Positions 20,421 through 29,714 are shown, numbered from the stretch's first letter. The stretch is DNA of 64,000 nucleotides from Prolixibacteraceae bacterium (GCA_019856515.1 CP082230.1:4340001-4404000), one strand, 5' to 3'. Numbers and translations: made by a program. The notes: generated by a model from the sequence alone, not told the origin.

Positions 20421-21129
20421 CTGTATTATTGTTGACGACGAACAACTATCCCGATTGCTTATCGAAGGTTATCTGGAGAAGATCCCTTCTATCGATCTAA
20501 AAGGAACCTTTAAAGATGCCCAAGAAGCCCTGTTGTACCTACAAGAAGATAAGGTAGATCTTATCTTCCTTGACATTCAGATGCCTACACTGACCGGTAT
20601 CGAGTTCATCAAATCACTTAACTATAGACCACAGGTGGTATTTATCACCGCCTACCCTCAGTATGCTATCGAAGGCTATGAACTAAATATCGTTGACTAC
20701 CTCTTGAAGCCCGTCTCATTTGAACGATTTCTTAAGGCCGCCGTCAAAGCACAAGAGCAAATTCTTTTGGTAAGAAAAGCAGCATCCCCCGAGACATCAA
20801 CCATCTCATCCAGTAGTGCCTCTGCCAAACATCTATTGGTCAAGAGTGAACATCGTCTCTATCGTATTGCCTTTGAGGATATTCTCTATATCGAGGGGTC
20901 ACGCGAGTACCTCATTATCCACACCGCCCAAGAGAATATCAGCACCCTCATGTCTTTCAAGAACCTCTTAGAGTCACTACCCGAGAAGCAGTTTATCCGT
21001 GTCCATAAATCTTTTGTTGTTAATCGTGATAAAGTGAAATCACTCTATGGCAACCAGCTCGAAATAGATAATGCACGAATCCCCATAGGTAAGATGTACA
21101 AGAATGAAGTGTTGGAAAATCTATTCTAA
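20407..21129 (+). CDS. LytTR-family response regulator
   Basis: A 240-residue response regulator. The receiver (1-120) has the acidic pair VDDE, phospho-acceptor D56 in LIFLDIQMP, T/Y switch residues (FITAYP) and the conserved Lys in YLLKPVSFERF. The C-terminal LytTR DNA-binding domain (about 140-240) has HLLVKSEHRLYRIAFEDILYIEG, EYLIIHT and FIRVHKSFVVNRDKVKSL. It is the cognate partner of the overlapping kinase gene. The convergent fucosidase gene ends 49 bp downstream with no hairpin between them. Confidence 0.95.
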   Translation: MENISCIIVDDEQLSRLLIEGYLEKIPSIDLKGTFKDAQEALLYLQEDKVDLIFLDIQMPTLTGIEFIKSLNYRPQVVFITAYPQYAIEGYELNIVDYLLKPVSFERFLKAAVKAQEQILLVRKAASPETSTISSSSASAKHLLVKSEHRLYRIAFEDILYIEGSREYLIIHTAQENISTLMSFKNLLESLPEKQFIRVHKSFVVNRDKVKSLYGNQLEIDNARIPIGKMYKNEVLENLF

Positions 21130-21177
21130 CACTTCATTGTAACCAACGTTATCTATTAATCCAATTGTATTATTTCG

Positions 21178-23781
21178 TTATTGAAAAATTACTTTTATAC
21201 TCTTTTGGGTATCACGATCCCTTATGATATAGATCCCTTTTTTAAGAGGCGGATTAATCATCGTATCAATTCCATTGGTAGTGAAGGAGGAAACCACCTC
21301 TCCCTCTATATTAATTATCTCATACGAATGTTGTTGGATGTCATCTTGATGAATATAGAACCCATTAATTACAGGATTTGGACTAACTGTAAAGTGTCGC
21401 TCTGACATATTATAACTGTTGTAGTTGATCAAACTATTTACATTAGTACTGATCTTCAAATCTGTTTTTGTCAGGTAATCTTCAATATGAACAAATCGAA
21501 GTCTTTCCATGAAATTAAGTCTGTCGGAAGAGTAACATGCAATACGTAATAGTGCATTGTCTTTGATGTGTTTAGGAGTAGTAAGTTTAAGTGTTACAGA
21601 ACTTAGGTTCTTGTCAAGTACTGCACTCTTAATGCATTCATCCTCAAAATCAATAAAACCATCTAAGTCTAAGTCTATCCAGATTGATATCTTTGGTTGT
21701 TTGAACTTATCAGGAATAGTATACTCAATCTTCATTTCATAACTTTTACCAGGAATCAGATCAATAACTTTGGCTTTATAATCTAGGTAGCCTCCAGTCC
21801 CTCTGTCTTCATCATTGTGTATGTTTGAAAGTGAGATCATATCTAATACTTTCGAAGACCTAACAACTTTTACCGCTTTATATATATCTGCTTCTAGTGT
21901 TGTTGCATCAATCTTATTTGATCCCTTGTGTTCATAATAGATCTTTCCATCTTTTTCAATATATCGAAAGACCTTATATTTATATGTTGTGGATGGGCTT
22001 AGCTTATTGTGATCAAAAGATCTATTATTCTTATTTATATATGAACAGTTATCTGTATATCTAAAGCCGTTCACTGGATTTACCACATCTGGTCCCTTGT
22101 GAGCCCATTTTACAAAATATCCTGTAAAATTATCATGACTTTCTTCCCACTCGAATTTAACATCATATCGAGATACTTTAGTTGCTTTTATTGTCAAAGG
22201 GGGATGCTCAACGATGGAATTAGGATAACCATTCTCTCTTTTAATTAAATCCTCATCCACTTCAATTTTAAAGACCAGAGCATATTTGTTAGGTAGAGAG
22301 GATGGTAGATGAATAAGAAGACCATCTTTTGTTCTATTAAATGTGACTTCACCATGACCGAGAAGAGTAACCTTGGTGATTTGGTTATTGCTACTGATTT
22401 TAAGATCAGAACTCAATGTCTTGATTAAACAACTTTTTGTGTAATCAGTACTTAAAGCCATAGCATACAACGAGTCCCCATTCATTGTAAACCTAAAATC
22501 CTCTTTATTGAATAACTCTGTATTCGGTTGAATCTCACGAGAGCTATTCCCATTCTTTGGGTTTATCTGAACATAAGATAGATTCTCTAGATGTCCTTCA
22601 CCATATATGGCCCATGGGGTTGTGTTGTAGATAGCTTCTCCATTCTGCTTTAGCCATTTGCCTGTCTCCAAAAGAAGCTCTTCTTGCTCTCTATCAAAAG
22701 TTCCATCAGGGCGCGGGTTCATCGACAACAATAATCCTCCATTTCTTGATACCAAATCGCATAGTCTAACAATAATATGACGTGGTTTTTTATACACAAT
22801 ATTATTTGCCCATTGCCAATCACACCATCCCACAGCACTCGGGGTGTCATCTTCCCATGGCCAGTCTATAAAAGAAGCCCTATGAGAGCCATTCTCATAA
22901 CTGTATACTCCGAATTCTTTTCCAAAGTTTCCCTTATTGTGAACAGAGACCTCCTTCTTTTCATCTATTCCCATATTAAAGAAGTGGGAAAGAATCTTCT
23001 CTGTAGAGAACTTTCCTCCTCCTGCATCAAACCATAATATGTCTGGCTTGTATTTGTTAATAAACTCAACAGTAAGATCATATCTATTTTGTGAGAACTC
23101 ATCTTCTGTTCCCATAAACCAGTAATAATTACGAAGTTGAGGATCAAATAGATCTATTTTATCATAAATCTTTTTGTTCTTAAACCTGTTTCTTATTGCT
23201 TGGTAATGAGCGTAGGTTCTTCCATGATGGAATGTCGCAATAGTCTTTATTTCTCTTTTATTTAGTTCGTCATATAGCTCCTGCATTACATCTCGTTTCG
23301 CTCCCAACTTCCCAATACATAAATCAGTTATATCACTGTCCCACATACAAAAACCATCATGATGAACCGCTGCAATTCCTGCATATTTCGCTCCTGATTT
23401 CTCTATCAAATCGGCCCAATATACTGGATCAAATTTCTTCGCTTTAAATAGGTTAGCCATATCTTTATAACCAACTCCCTCGTTGATGTTTCCAACATGT
23501 TGATTGAATAATTGATACATCTCTCCTTTGGGATTCGTATGGTAATATTTAAGATATCCTGTAATATAGTCATTAGCCCAATTGGGACTAGTATGATCCC
23601 AACCCCCTGAAACGGAGTAGACGCCCCAGTGAGCATAAATGCCAAATTTTACATCTTTAGCCCATTGTGGTACTGTATGTTTTTGCAGAGAATTCCAGTC
23701 TGCATTATATCGTTCTGTATCTGAAGCTTGCGTCGATGAATTCAGACACAAAATGCAAAGCAATAATGTTATATATTTCAT
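21178..23781 (-). CDS. Secreted GH29 alpha-L-fucosidase with C-terminal sorting domain
   Basis: An 867-residue enzyme with a signal peptide (LLLCILCLNSSTQAS). The GH29 catalytic domain spans about residues 25-400: WAKDVKFGIYAHWGVYSV, the YAGIAAVHHDGFCMWDS block and KPDILWFDAGGG, where D252 is the expected nucleophile. After it come a beta-sandwich, a fibronectin type III-like domain (about 525-630), a GEVED-type domain (ISIWIDLDLDGFIDFEDE) and a type IX secretion C-terminal domain (FTVSPNPVINGFYI...GIYIIRD). It should release alpha-L-fucose from surface or extracellular glycans. GH29 also contains enzymes with other small activities, so the fucose specificity is the family default. Confidence 0.9.
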   Translation of the reverse strand: MKYITLLLCILCLNSSTQASDTERYNADWNSLQKHTVPQWAKDVKFGIYAHWGVYSVSGGWDHTSPNWANDYITGYLKYYHTNPKGEMYQLFNQHVGNINEGVGYKDMANLFKAKKFDPVYWADLIEKSGAKYAGIAAVHHDGFCMWDSDITDLCIGKLGAKRDVMQELYDELNKREIKTIATFHHGRTYAHYQAIRNRFKNKKIYDKIDLFDPQLRNYYWFMGTEDEFSQNRYDLTVEFINKYKPDILWFDAGGGKFSTEKILSHFFNMGIDEKKEVSVHNKGNFGKEFGVYSYENGSHRASFIDWPWEDDTPSAVGWCDWQWANNIVYKKPRHIIVRLCDLVSRNGGLLLSMNPRPDGTFDREQEELLLETGKWLKQNGEAIYNTTPWAIYGEGHLENLSYVQINPKNGNSSREIQPNTELFNKEDFRFTMNGDSLYAMALSTDYTKSCLIKTLSSDLKISSNNQITKVTLLGHGEVTFNRTKDGLLIHLPSSLPNKYALVFKIEVDEDLIKRENGYPNSIVEHPPLTIKATKVSRYDVKFEWEESHDNFTGYFVKWAHKGPDVVNPVNGFRYTDNCSYINKNNRSFDHNKLSPSTTYKYKVFRYIEKDGKIYYEHKGSNKIDATTLEADIYKAVKVVRSSKVLDMISLSNIHNDEDRGTGGYLDYKAKVIDLIPGKSYEMKIEYTIPDKFKQPKISIWIDLDLDGFIDFEDECIKSAVLDKNLSSVTLKLTTPKHIKDNALLRIACYSSDRLNFMERLRFVHIEDYLTKTDLKISTNVNSLINYNSYNMSERHFTVSPNPVINGFYIHQDDIQQHSYEIINIEGEVVSSFTTNGIDTMINPPLKKGIYIIRDRDTQKSIKVIFQ

Positions 23782-23824
23782 CTTTATTTATTTCATCTTT
23801 ATTTATTTATTTCATCTTTATTTA
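23776..23824 (-). repeat. Three tandem copies of the fucosidase start context
   Basis: The 15-bp unit TTTCATCTTTATTTA (plus strand) occurs at 23776, 23791 and 23810, the last two separated by 4 extra bases. The first copy contains the real start codon at 23781. The other two give upstream ATGs at 23796 and 23815, each reading ATG-AAA-TAA, i.e. two-codon minimal frames ahead of the gene. A slipped-strand duplication is the simplest origin. Confidence 0.8.
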
Positions 23825-23931
23825 TGTGACGATACTATGCTGTAACTATAACCTCTTCTCCTTTTAGATATATTTACACCTGATGGTATTAAGACCGTTC
23901 TCATTATTCATTCTATTAAACAGAATAGCAT

Positions 23932-24408
23932 CTACACATCTTTAAAATTAGCATTAGGCCACCTTGCGAGCATCTGCCACTCATTGTCCACAAAAACTTG
24001 AGATATGATCCCATTCAGTTTTCTTTTGTAGATCTCTCCTTGATGGTGTTCCCATTTTCCACTACTTAGTTTATCCACTGGTTGACTCGCATCCATCACC
24101 ACCTCTTCGTTACGGTAGTTTGTAATAACAATAGGCTTCTTTTCCGTCCCCGACACGTTTTTCACAAATGTCTCTTCTATATAGTGTCCTTTACGAAGAA
24201 AGATCGTATCACCTGCAACGATACTTTCTAAACTCTTTTTTATTGTTCCATATGGATTCAACATCGTTCCGTCTCCTTTAACATCATCTCCCGATGTTGA
24301 AACAAACACATTCTTTGCAGATGCCATATTGGGATTTGAAAGCATCTGTACCCCCATAAGTATTGCCAAAACCAATACTTTGAAGTAAATTGGGTAATAA
24401 TTTTTCAT
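23932..24408 (-). pseudogene. N-terminal fragment of a secreted parallel beta-helix carbohydrate enzyme
   Basis: A 158-residue frame with a signal peptide ending near NMASAKN, then NVFVSTSGDDVKGDGT, LNPYGTIKKSLESIVAGDTIFLRKG and QVFVDNEWQMLARWPNANF. This is the start of the right-handed parallel beta-helix proteins that include PL6-type lyases and related hydrolases, normally 600-800 residues. The frame ends at a stop just after ARWPNANFKDV, and no continuation is found in the 150 bp before the fucosidase start. It is therefore a truncated gene, probably not functional. It marks the left edge of a disturbed region next to the CRISPR locus. Confidence 0.75.
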
Positions 24409-24857
24409 AATAGTATGTTCTGTAAGGTAAAATTAAATGTTGTAAATGCTTTATTCATAGATGTGTTAGTTCTAGGAATTCGATCTATCCTTGCCAACCC
24501 AATAACTCTCTGCTTAAAGCATCTTCTCGAATGTTCTTTTTATTCTATATAATCGTGATCACAGATAGATAAACACTCTTTTAATGATGTCGAAATTACT
24601 TTATAAGCTTTCTGCGTAGTAATATAGATTGAAATATTGTTAACATCCTCGAACCATCATTACACAAATCTTAAGTAGTGAGTAAAGATTGTTATTTATT
24701 GATTTAAAAGGAGTTGTTTGTTTCATGCCATTGTTTTATGGAATAAACAAAATGTCTCAAAAAGTTGGTAATGATTTGTCTGTTAACGAACCTAAAGATC
24801 ATGCGAAACTGCAGCTATAATTTTTTTAGTAAATTTAGGTTCTAATATCTAGATTAT
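24409..24857. other. Upstream region of the CRISPR-Cas operon
   Basis: About 450 bp of AT-rich sequence between the truncated enzyme gene and the csx27-like gene. No coding frame or hairpin stands out and no exact TANNTTTG box is seen. The promoter of the cas operon should lie in the last 150 bp. Confidence 0.3.
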
Positions 24858-25579
24858 ATGAATAAACTCTCTCTTTACGACACCCTCGGAATGTTTCTAC
24901 CTGGTGCAATGCTTCTGTATGGGGTACAAGCAATCAATAAGAACTGGAATTTCTTTACCATCGATATCGAATGGAAAGAATCCCTTATCCCTGTTGCATT
25001 GGCTTCCATTCTTTTGGGTGCTCTGCTATTCGCTATAAGTTTCCTATTGGTCAAATCGAAAGCTTTTAAAATGCTTAGCCAACTCTATAAACCTGTCGGG
25101 AAAATATACTACAACGATGCGGTCTCTGTTTTATGGGATGCCACTTTTCTCAATAGCATACAAGAAAAACAACACACCAAAGCACATTTCTATTCCAAAC
25201 AAGAATACCTGGAAGCCGATTATACCCTAAAGCAAAATGCCATACTGCACAAGAAGAATTGTACGACTATGCCTACTACCTCCTAGACTATGAAGGCAAA
25301 AATGGAGCAGTGCTATCCAACCACTCTCTCTACTTCTTCTTTCGACAGTCTTTTATTGCGGTAGCCATACTAACCATCACCTCTGGCGTCATATCATCTA
25401 TATCTCTATGCAACACATGGAGCGCAAACTACTCTATATGGATGATACTTCCTGCTGCGGTAATCCTACTTATCCTATTCAGTCGTCTTGGGCAACACTA
25501 CCGCAAACGAATGGTTCACAATCTCTATTGGAGCTATTTTATCCATCTCGAAAAACAACATCAAACCCTTAACCCATAA
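24858..25579 (+). pseudogene. csx27: csx27-like membrane accessory protein of the type VI-B locus, frameshifted
   Basis: Two frames together encode one four-helix membrane protein of about 240 residues. Frame 1 (from ATG 24858) begins MNKLSLYDTLGMFLPGAMLL and holds hydrophobic segments near residues 8-25 and 41-63. It runs out of frame near 25200-25250 and stops at 25286. The -1 frame continues it naturally with TAQEELYDYAYYLLDYEGK, two more membrane segments (FIAVAILTITSGVISSISLC; IWMILPAAVILLILFSRLG) and a stop at 25579. Position, 15 bp upstream of cas13b, and the multi-helix topology match Csx27, which marks subtype VI-B1 and was reported to dampen Cas13b interference. No canonical slippery heptamer is visible, so a mutation (or base-call error) is more likely than programmed frameshifting. 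Confidence 0.7.
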
Positions 25580-25594
25580 ACCAGCTTCTGATAT

Positions 25595-28500
25595 ATGAAC
25601 AACAAAACACACTACAATAAAGACAGCGAGAAATTCAATCTGACAGAGCCAAAGGCAAAAGCGAAATATACCATCTATTTCAACCTTGCCATCCACCATA
25701 TCGAAAATGGAATCAAAGAAATACACCAAAGAACATCGCTAGGAGTAAAGGAGGGCAAAAGATTCAAAACGCTTTATAATTCCAATATGGCATTAAGCGA
25801 TAAAGAAAAACTGTTTCGTGCCATCGAAAACTATTTTCCTCTTGTGGTGCCCGTAAGAGCTTATTACGAGAAGGATAAGCGCTCTGATGGTATAAATATC
25901 CATGAGAAGGTTTTTAAGGCCTTAGATCTAATATTAGAGCGTCTAAACGCTCTTCGAAACAACTGTAGTCATGGGGGTTACAACCAACCTATTCCTTACA
26001 ATAAGGACGTAATCGAAAGCCTTCTTCCTGATCTCTTCAAGCGTGCCATCTATCGAGAGAAGAACAAACGTGCGAACCCACTTGCCTGTCCTTACCCTTT
26101 CTCTAAAGCACAAAGCGACGATTTCAAAAAGGAGGTGCATCACATTCGCGAACAATATACCCATATGACAGACCAAGAGGTTCGCGAAGAGTTTCTCGAT
26201 CAACAGATAGAACACTTCGAACAAAACGAGTTTGATATTCATAAATGTTGTAATGGAAAGAGAGCGCCTAAAGATTCTCTTGGGCTTAACGATCTCTTTC
26301 TTTTGATGCAATTCCTTGATAAAAAGAAAGCCGAAGAGCTATTGAGTCAAGAGACAGGCTTTAAGGACACATCCAAGATCTATTATCAATTTACCCGTTG
26401 GGCTTTCACCTCTTTCTGTTTCCGTGGGCTACGCAACAAAGTGGCCTCCCATCACGAGAACATCCGTATTCCCTTGATGATGCAGATGGTCGACTATCTG
26501 AGCTGTGTGCCTGATGCCCTCTATCGCCACCTCACCGAGGCCCAAAAAGAGGAGTTTGTCATGGATTTGAACGACTATTTCTCACCATACAGTGGGAATC
26601 ATATAGAGAATAAGCTGGTTTCCCACCTTGTAGTGCGCAAACGCTACGAAGACAAATTTCCATATTTTGCCATACGCTTTATCGACGAGGTGATCCAACC
26701 CAAAGGCATACGCTTTCAAGTCTATGCTGGCAACCATCTAAAAGATCGCAGAGAGAAAGATATGGATGGCAAAGTGCTATCTCGTGAGATAAAAACCCCC
26801 ATCTACCTCTTCGAACGACTCTCCACCGTATGTCGAAACAAAGAAGCTTTGCAAACCTCCGATGCAAACAGTAAGTCATTAGAACTGTTTCCCAACCCAT
26901 CCTATCACATCGAAGACCGTAAGATATGTCTTGCCATAAAGGGCAAGGATAAGAAAAAGACCACTTCAACAAAAACGAACAACACCTACTATGGTAGCGA
27001 ACTAAAAAACGATATCCGCAATAAGCTGAGTGATTCCGATACACAAAAGGAGCATTGGACCCACTGCGTAATCTCTACACACGATCTTGTGGCATGGCTA
27101 CATATGCTTCTAAAACAAGAGAAGCAGACTGACAAAGATGTGTCTCAAGCGTGTTTTGCCTCTTGGATCAATGGTCGTCATATGGCTTTAGGTCATCTGA
27201 TCAAAAACGAAGAGAGCAAGGACAAAATATTACCTAAGCCTACCGAGGGACTCGAAAATGATGTGAAGCGTTGTCATTCCTATATCGAACTACTCTCTTT
27301 CAAAAGATGGAAGAAACAACATAAAACGTCGGACACCGAAGAGGAAGTCGATAAAGAAGCCTGTATCAAGCAAATACATAAGCGTGTGGCAGATCGCCAG
27401 CAGAGGTTAAAGGATCTCGGAGACAAACGTTTTCTATCGGATCGCATTAGAGGAACACTGGCTTCGTGGACTGCCGACCAGCTGGTGCGTTGGATGCCAA
27501 AAAACGTACGCAGCGAATGGAAAGGCTACCACCATCGCGAACTGCAAGCCCTGCTGGGTGCAAAATACTTTGATTTGGCATCACTAAATAAACTCTATTG
27601 GGGAGTATGGACAAAAGAGAAAACATCGCGACCTTGGAGGCAAGCTTTGTTAATGGCCTTCAAAGGAGCTGATTTTATCACCTTCTACCGATCTTTTCTC
27701 GATTTCGAAATCAACCAACTGGAACAATTTACCAAAGATCCAACCACCGATATTCCCCTTAAACATCCGTTGTTCGAATACATGAATCCAAAACGATTCA
27801 AGACCACCAGCTACCTGAACTACCTAGAACAGTTGCAGCAACAAGTTCCTGCGCTTCCTCGTGGGCTGTTCGACGACAAACCAACCTACCATCCCAAAGT
27901 CTCTGGAATTCGTATCGATACCCATCCCGATGAGTATGCCGACTGGTTTGTCGAAACCTATCGCTATCCTAAAGCGGACTACCAAAGTTTCTACAATAAG
28001 CTCCCCGAATCTATCGAGATCCCTTCTGATGAACTGGAGACGCTACGTAAACAGGATGTACATCAAAACAAGAGTGACCAAGAACTGCAGAAGAAGTACC
28101 ACTATCAGGAGATGTCCAAAATACGTAAGGAGCAAACCAAAGACCAGGCGATATGGTGGATGGTCAAATATATGTTGAACCAAACTGCCTGTGCCGATAA
28201 CCAAATGGAACAACGCGTGGAGGAGCTATCCCTGCGTGAGGTCTACATCTCTGGATCACAAAAAAAAGCGGAACAAGAGAGTGCCCTGAAACAGTCGAAA
28301 AGAGAAAAAGGAAATATGGATGACAACCTGACGAAACACACCAGCCTCTATCGATTAGAGATCCCTGTGTCTCACCATACCGATGCAAAAATACAACTTG
28401 GCGACCTACTAGATTATCGTGCCAAACGACGTGACCCTCTGGTAGAAACCCTACAAAGCTATGATCCCAACAAACATTGGGACAACCAAACCATCGATCA

Positions 28501-28963
28501 CGAGCTATTCAGTGGGAAAGACGCATATCTGACCATTCAAAGAGACGAGATCTGGGAAAAACTATTCACTTTCGAGAAAGGCCTATTAACACGCTATCGA
28601 AACAAAAAAGGTTATCCGGAATCCGTCTATCCCGAAGCATTCAAGCACAATGGCTATCCCAATTTTAAAACCATGCTGTTCGCCTATTATCACAACCAAA
28701 TAACCGATGAGTTCAAACAGACACTCAATGCTTTTATCGATGAGAAACCATACAACAAAAACCGAACCTTCAACAAACTAGAGAAATATATTTTGACCGC
28801 AGTACTATTGCGGAATAAATTTGCCCACTCCCAACTACCAAACGTATCTTTTTTGCAGAAACTTAAGGAGATCGGAATATTACAGCTCCATGCCAAAACA
28901 ACTTATAGTCGTAGCTTAGCAAATACATTGATAGGAGCCCTGAAGCAATTAGAAAGAAATTAA
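25595..28963 (+). CDS. cas13b: Cas13b, type VI-B RNA-guided ribonuclease
   Basis: An 1122-residue effector, within the Cas13b size range. It has the two HEPN RNase motifs R-x4-H at opposite ends, as in Cas13b and unlike Cas13a: RNNCSH at residues 121-126 and RNKFAH at 1073-1078. The N-terminus (KYTIYFNLAIHHIENGI, YYEKDKRSDGINIHEKVFKAL) and the closing part (FNKLEKYILTAVLLRNKFAHSQLP) match the family. The middle is Lys/Arg-rich and carries the Lid and helical domains that bind crRNA. Cas13b processes its own crRNA and cleaves target RNA, with collateral RNase activity once activated. It follows the csx27-like gene by 15 bp and precedes the array by 120 bp on the same strand. Both catalytic motifs are intact, so the nuclease should be active. 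Confidence 0.96.
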   Translation: MNNKTHYNKDSEKFNLTEPKAKAKYTIYFNLAIHHIENGIKEIHQRTSLGVKEGKRFKTLYNSNMALSDKEKLFRAIENYFPLVVPVRAYYEKDKRSDGINIHEKVFKALDLILERLNALRNNCSHGGYNQPIPYNKDVIESLLPDLFKRAIYREKNKRANPLACPYPFSKAQSDDFKKEVHHIREQYTHMTDQEVREEFLDQQIEHFEQNEFDIHKCCNGKRAPKDSLGLNDLFLLMQFLDKKKAEELLSQETGFKDTSKIYYQFTRWAFTSFCFRGLRNKVASHHENIRIPLMMQMVDYLSCVPDALYRHLTEAQKEEFVMDLNDYFSPYSGNHIENKLVSHLVVRKRYEDKFPYFAIRFIDEVIQPKGIRFQVYAGNHLKDRREKDMDGKVLSREIKTPIYLFERLSTVCRNKEALQTSDANSKSLELFPNPSYHIEDRKICLAIKGKDKKKTTSTKTNNTYYGSELKNDIRNKLSDSDTQKEHWTHCVISTHDLVAWLHMLLKQEKQTDKDVSQACFASWINGRHMALGHLIKNEESKDKILPKPTEGLENDVKRCHSYIELLSFKRWKKQHKTSDTEEEVDKEACIKQIHKRVADRQQRLKDLGDKRFLSDRIRGTLASWTADQLVRWMPKNVRSEWKGYHHRELQALLGAKYFDLASLNKLYWGVWTKEKTSRPWRQALLMAFKGADFITFYRSFLDFEINQLEQFTKDPTTDIPLKHPLFEYMNPKRFKTTSYLNYLEQLQQQVPALPRGLFDDKPTYHPKVSGIRIDTHPDEYADWFVETYRYPKADYQSFYNKLPESIEIPSDELETLRKQDVHQNKSDQELQKKYHYQEMSKIRKEQTKDQAIWWMVKYMLNQTACADNQMEQRVEELSLREVYISGSQKKAEQESALKQSKREKGNMDDNLTKHTSLYRLEIPVSHHTDAKIQLGDLLDYRAKRRDPLVETLQSYDPNKHWDNQTIDHELFSGKDAYLTIQRDEIWEKLFTFEKGLLTRYRNKKGYPESVYPEAFKHNGYPNFKTMLFAYYHNQITDEFKQTLNAFIDEKPYNKNRTFNKLEKYILTAVLLRNKFAHSQLPNVSFLQKLKEIGILQLHAKTTYSRSLANTLIGALKQLERN

Positions 28964-29083
28964 ACATAATTCGATAGGATAGAAAAAATGACCTATGACC
29001 ATGAAAATATCAAACAAAAACCCTATTTTTATTTCGTTGAAATGGGCATCAAAACCCATTGAATGGATACCATTTAAAAGTAG
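28964..29083 (+). promoter_or_regulatory. CRISPR leader
   Basis: The 120 bp between the cas13b stop and the first repeat are AT-rich and non-coding, with the small inverted repeat ATGGG(CATCAAAA)CCCAT at 29042-29059. The array lies downstream in the same direction, and the only degenerate repeat is at the far end, so this side is the leader. No exact promoter box is recognisable. Confidence 0.55.
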
Positions 29084-29714
29084 GTTGGGACATACCTGTT
29101 TTTGAAAGGTATTCACAACCCCAAATGTTTTTACGACAGGGGTTGAATAGTTGGGACATGCCTGTTTTTGAAAGGTATTCACAACCGCATAACAATCATA
29201 TGCGGCAGCACCTTCGTTGGGACATGCCTGTTTTTGAAAGGTATTCACAACATGCAACACTTTACCGTCAATTGATAATTTGTTGGGACATGCCTGTTTT
29301 TGAAAGGTATTCACAACACACTAAGATGATGAATTTTTTCATATGTAGTTGGGACATGCCTGTTTTTGAAAGGTATTCACAACACTATTTCGCTTGATCT
29401 TACCAATTCGTTGGTTGGGACATACCTGTTTTTGAAAGGTATTCACAACAACACAGTCAAGGTTGAAGAACTGAACTTCTGTTGGGACATACCTGTTTTT
29501 GAAAGGTATTCACAACACATACCTAATAAACTCACAAGACCTTACAGTTGGGACATACCTGTTTTTGAAAGGTATTCACAACAATATTCGCTTCATCTGT
29601 TACTGTTAACGAGTTGGGACATACCTGTTTTTGAAAGGTATTCACAACTTATAGTCACACATTTTATCATATGAATCTGTTGGGATATACCTGTTTTTGA
29701 AAGGTATTTACAAC
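29084..29714 (+). CRISPR. Type VI-B CRISPR array, 10 repeats and 9 spacers
   Basis: The 36-nt repeats begin GTTGGGACATACCTG and end GGTATTCACAAC. They start at 29084, 29150, 29216, 29282, 29348, 29414, 29481, 29547, 29613 and 29679. Spacers are 30 nt except the sixth (31 nt). The GTTG start, poly-T loop and ACAAC end are those of known Cas13b direct repeats, which fixes transcription as left to right with the repeat at the 3' end of each crRNA. ATACCT / AGGTAT can form the stem around the T-rich loop. Repeats 2-5 carry ATGCCT in place of ATACCT; repeat 10 has two changes (GGGATAT and TATTTAC), marking the leader-distal end. Confidence 0.98.

Noticed and set aside
25200..25260. Programmed -1 ribosomal frameshift in the csx27-like gene
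   Set aside because: No X-XXY-YYZ heptamer followed by a hairpin is visible; AGCAAAATGCC is a poor slip site. A plain frameshift mutation or base-call error is simpler.
29041..29083. An eleventh, degenerate repeat before the first one
   Set aside because: Apart from a short ATGGG/CCCAT inverted repeat, no alignment to the 36-nt repeat is found; this is leader sequence.
28949..29674. Long frames on both strands across the CRISPR array, with repeated WDMPVFERYSQ-type peptides
   Set aside because: Repeat plus spacer is 66 nt, a multiple of three, so any frame open in the repeat stays open through the array; these are not proteins.
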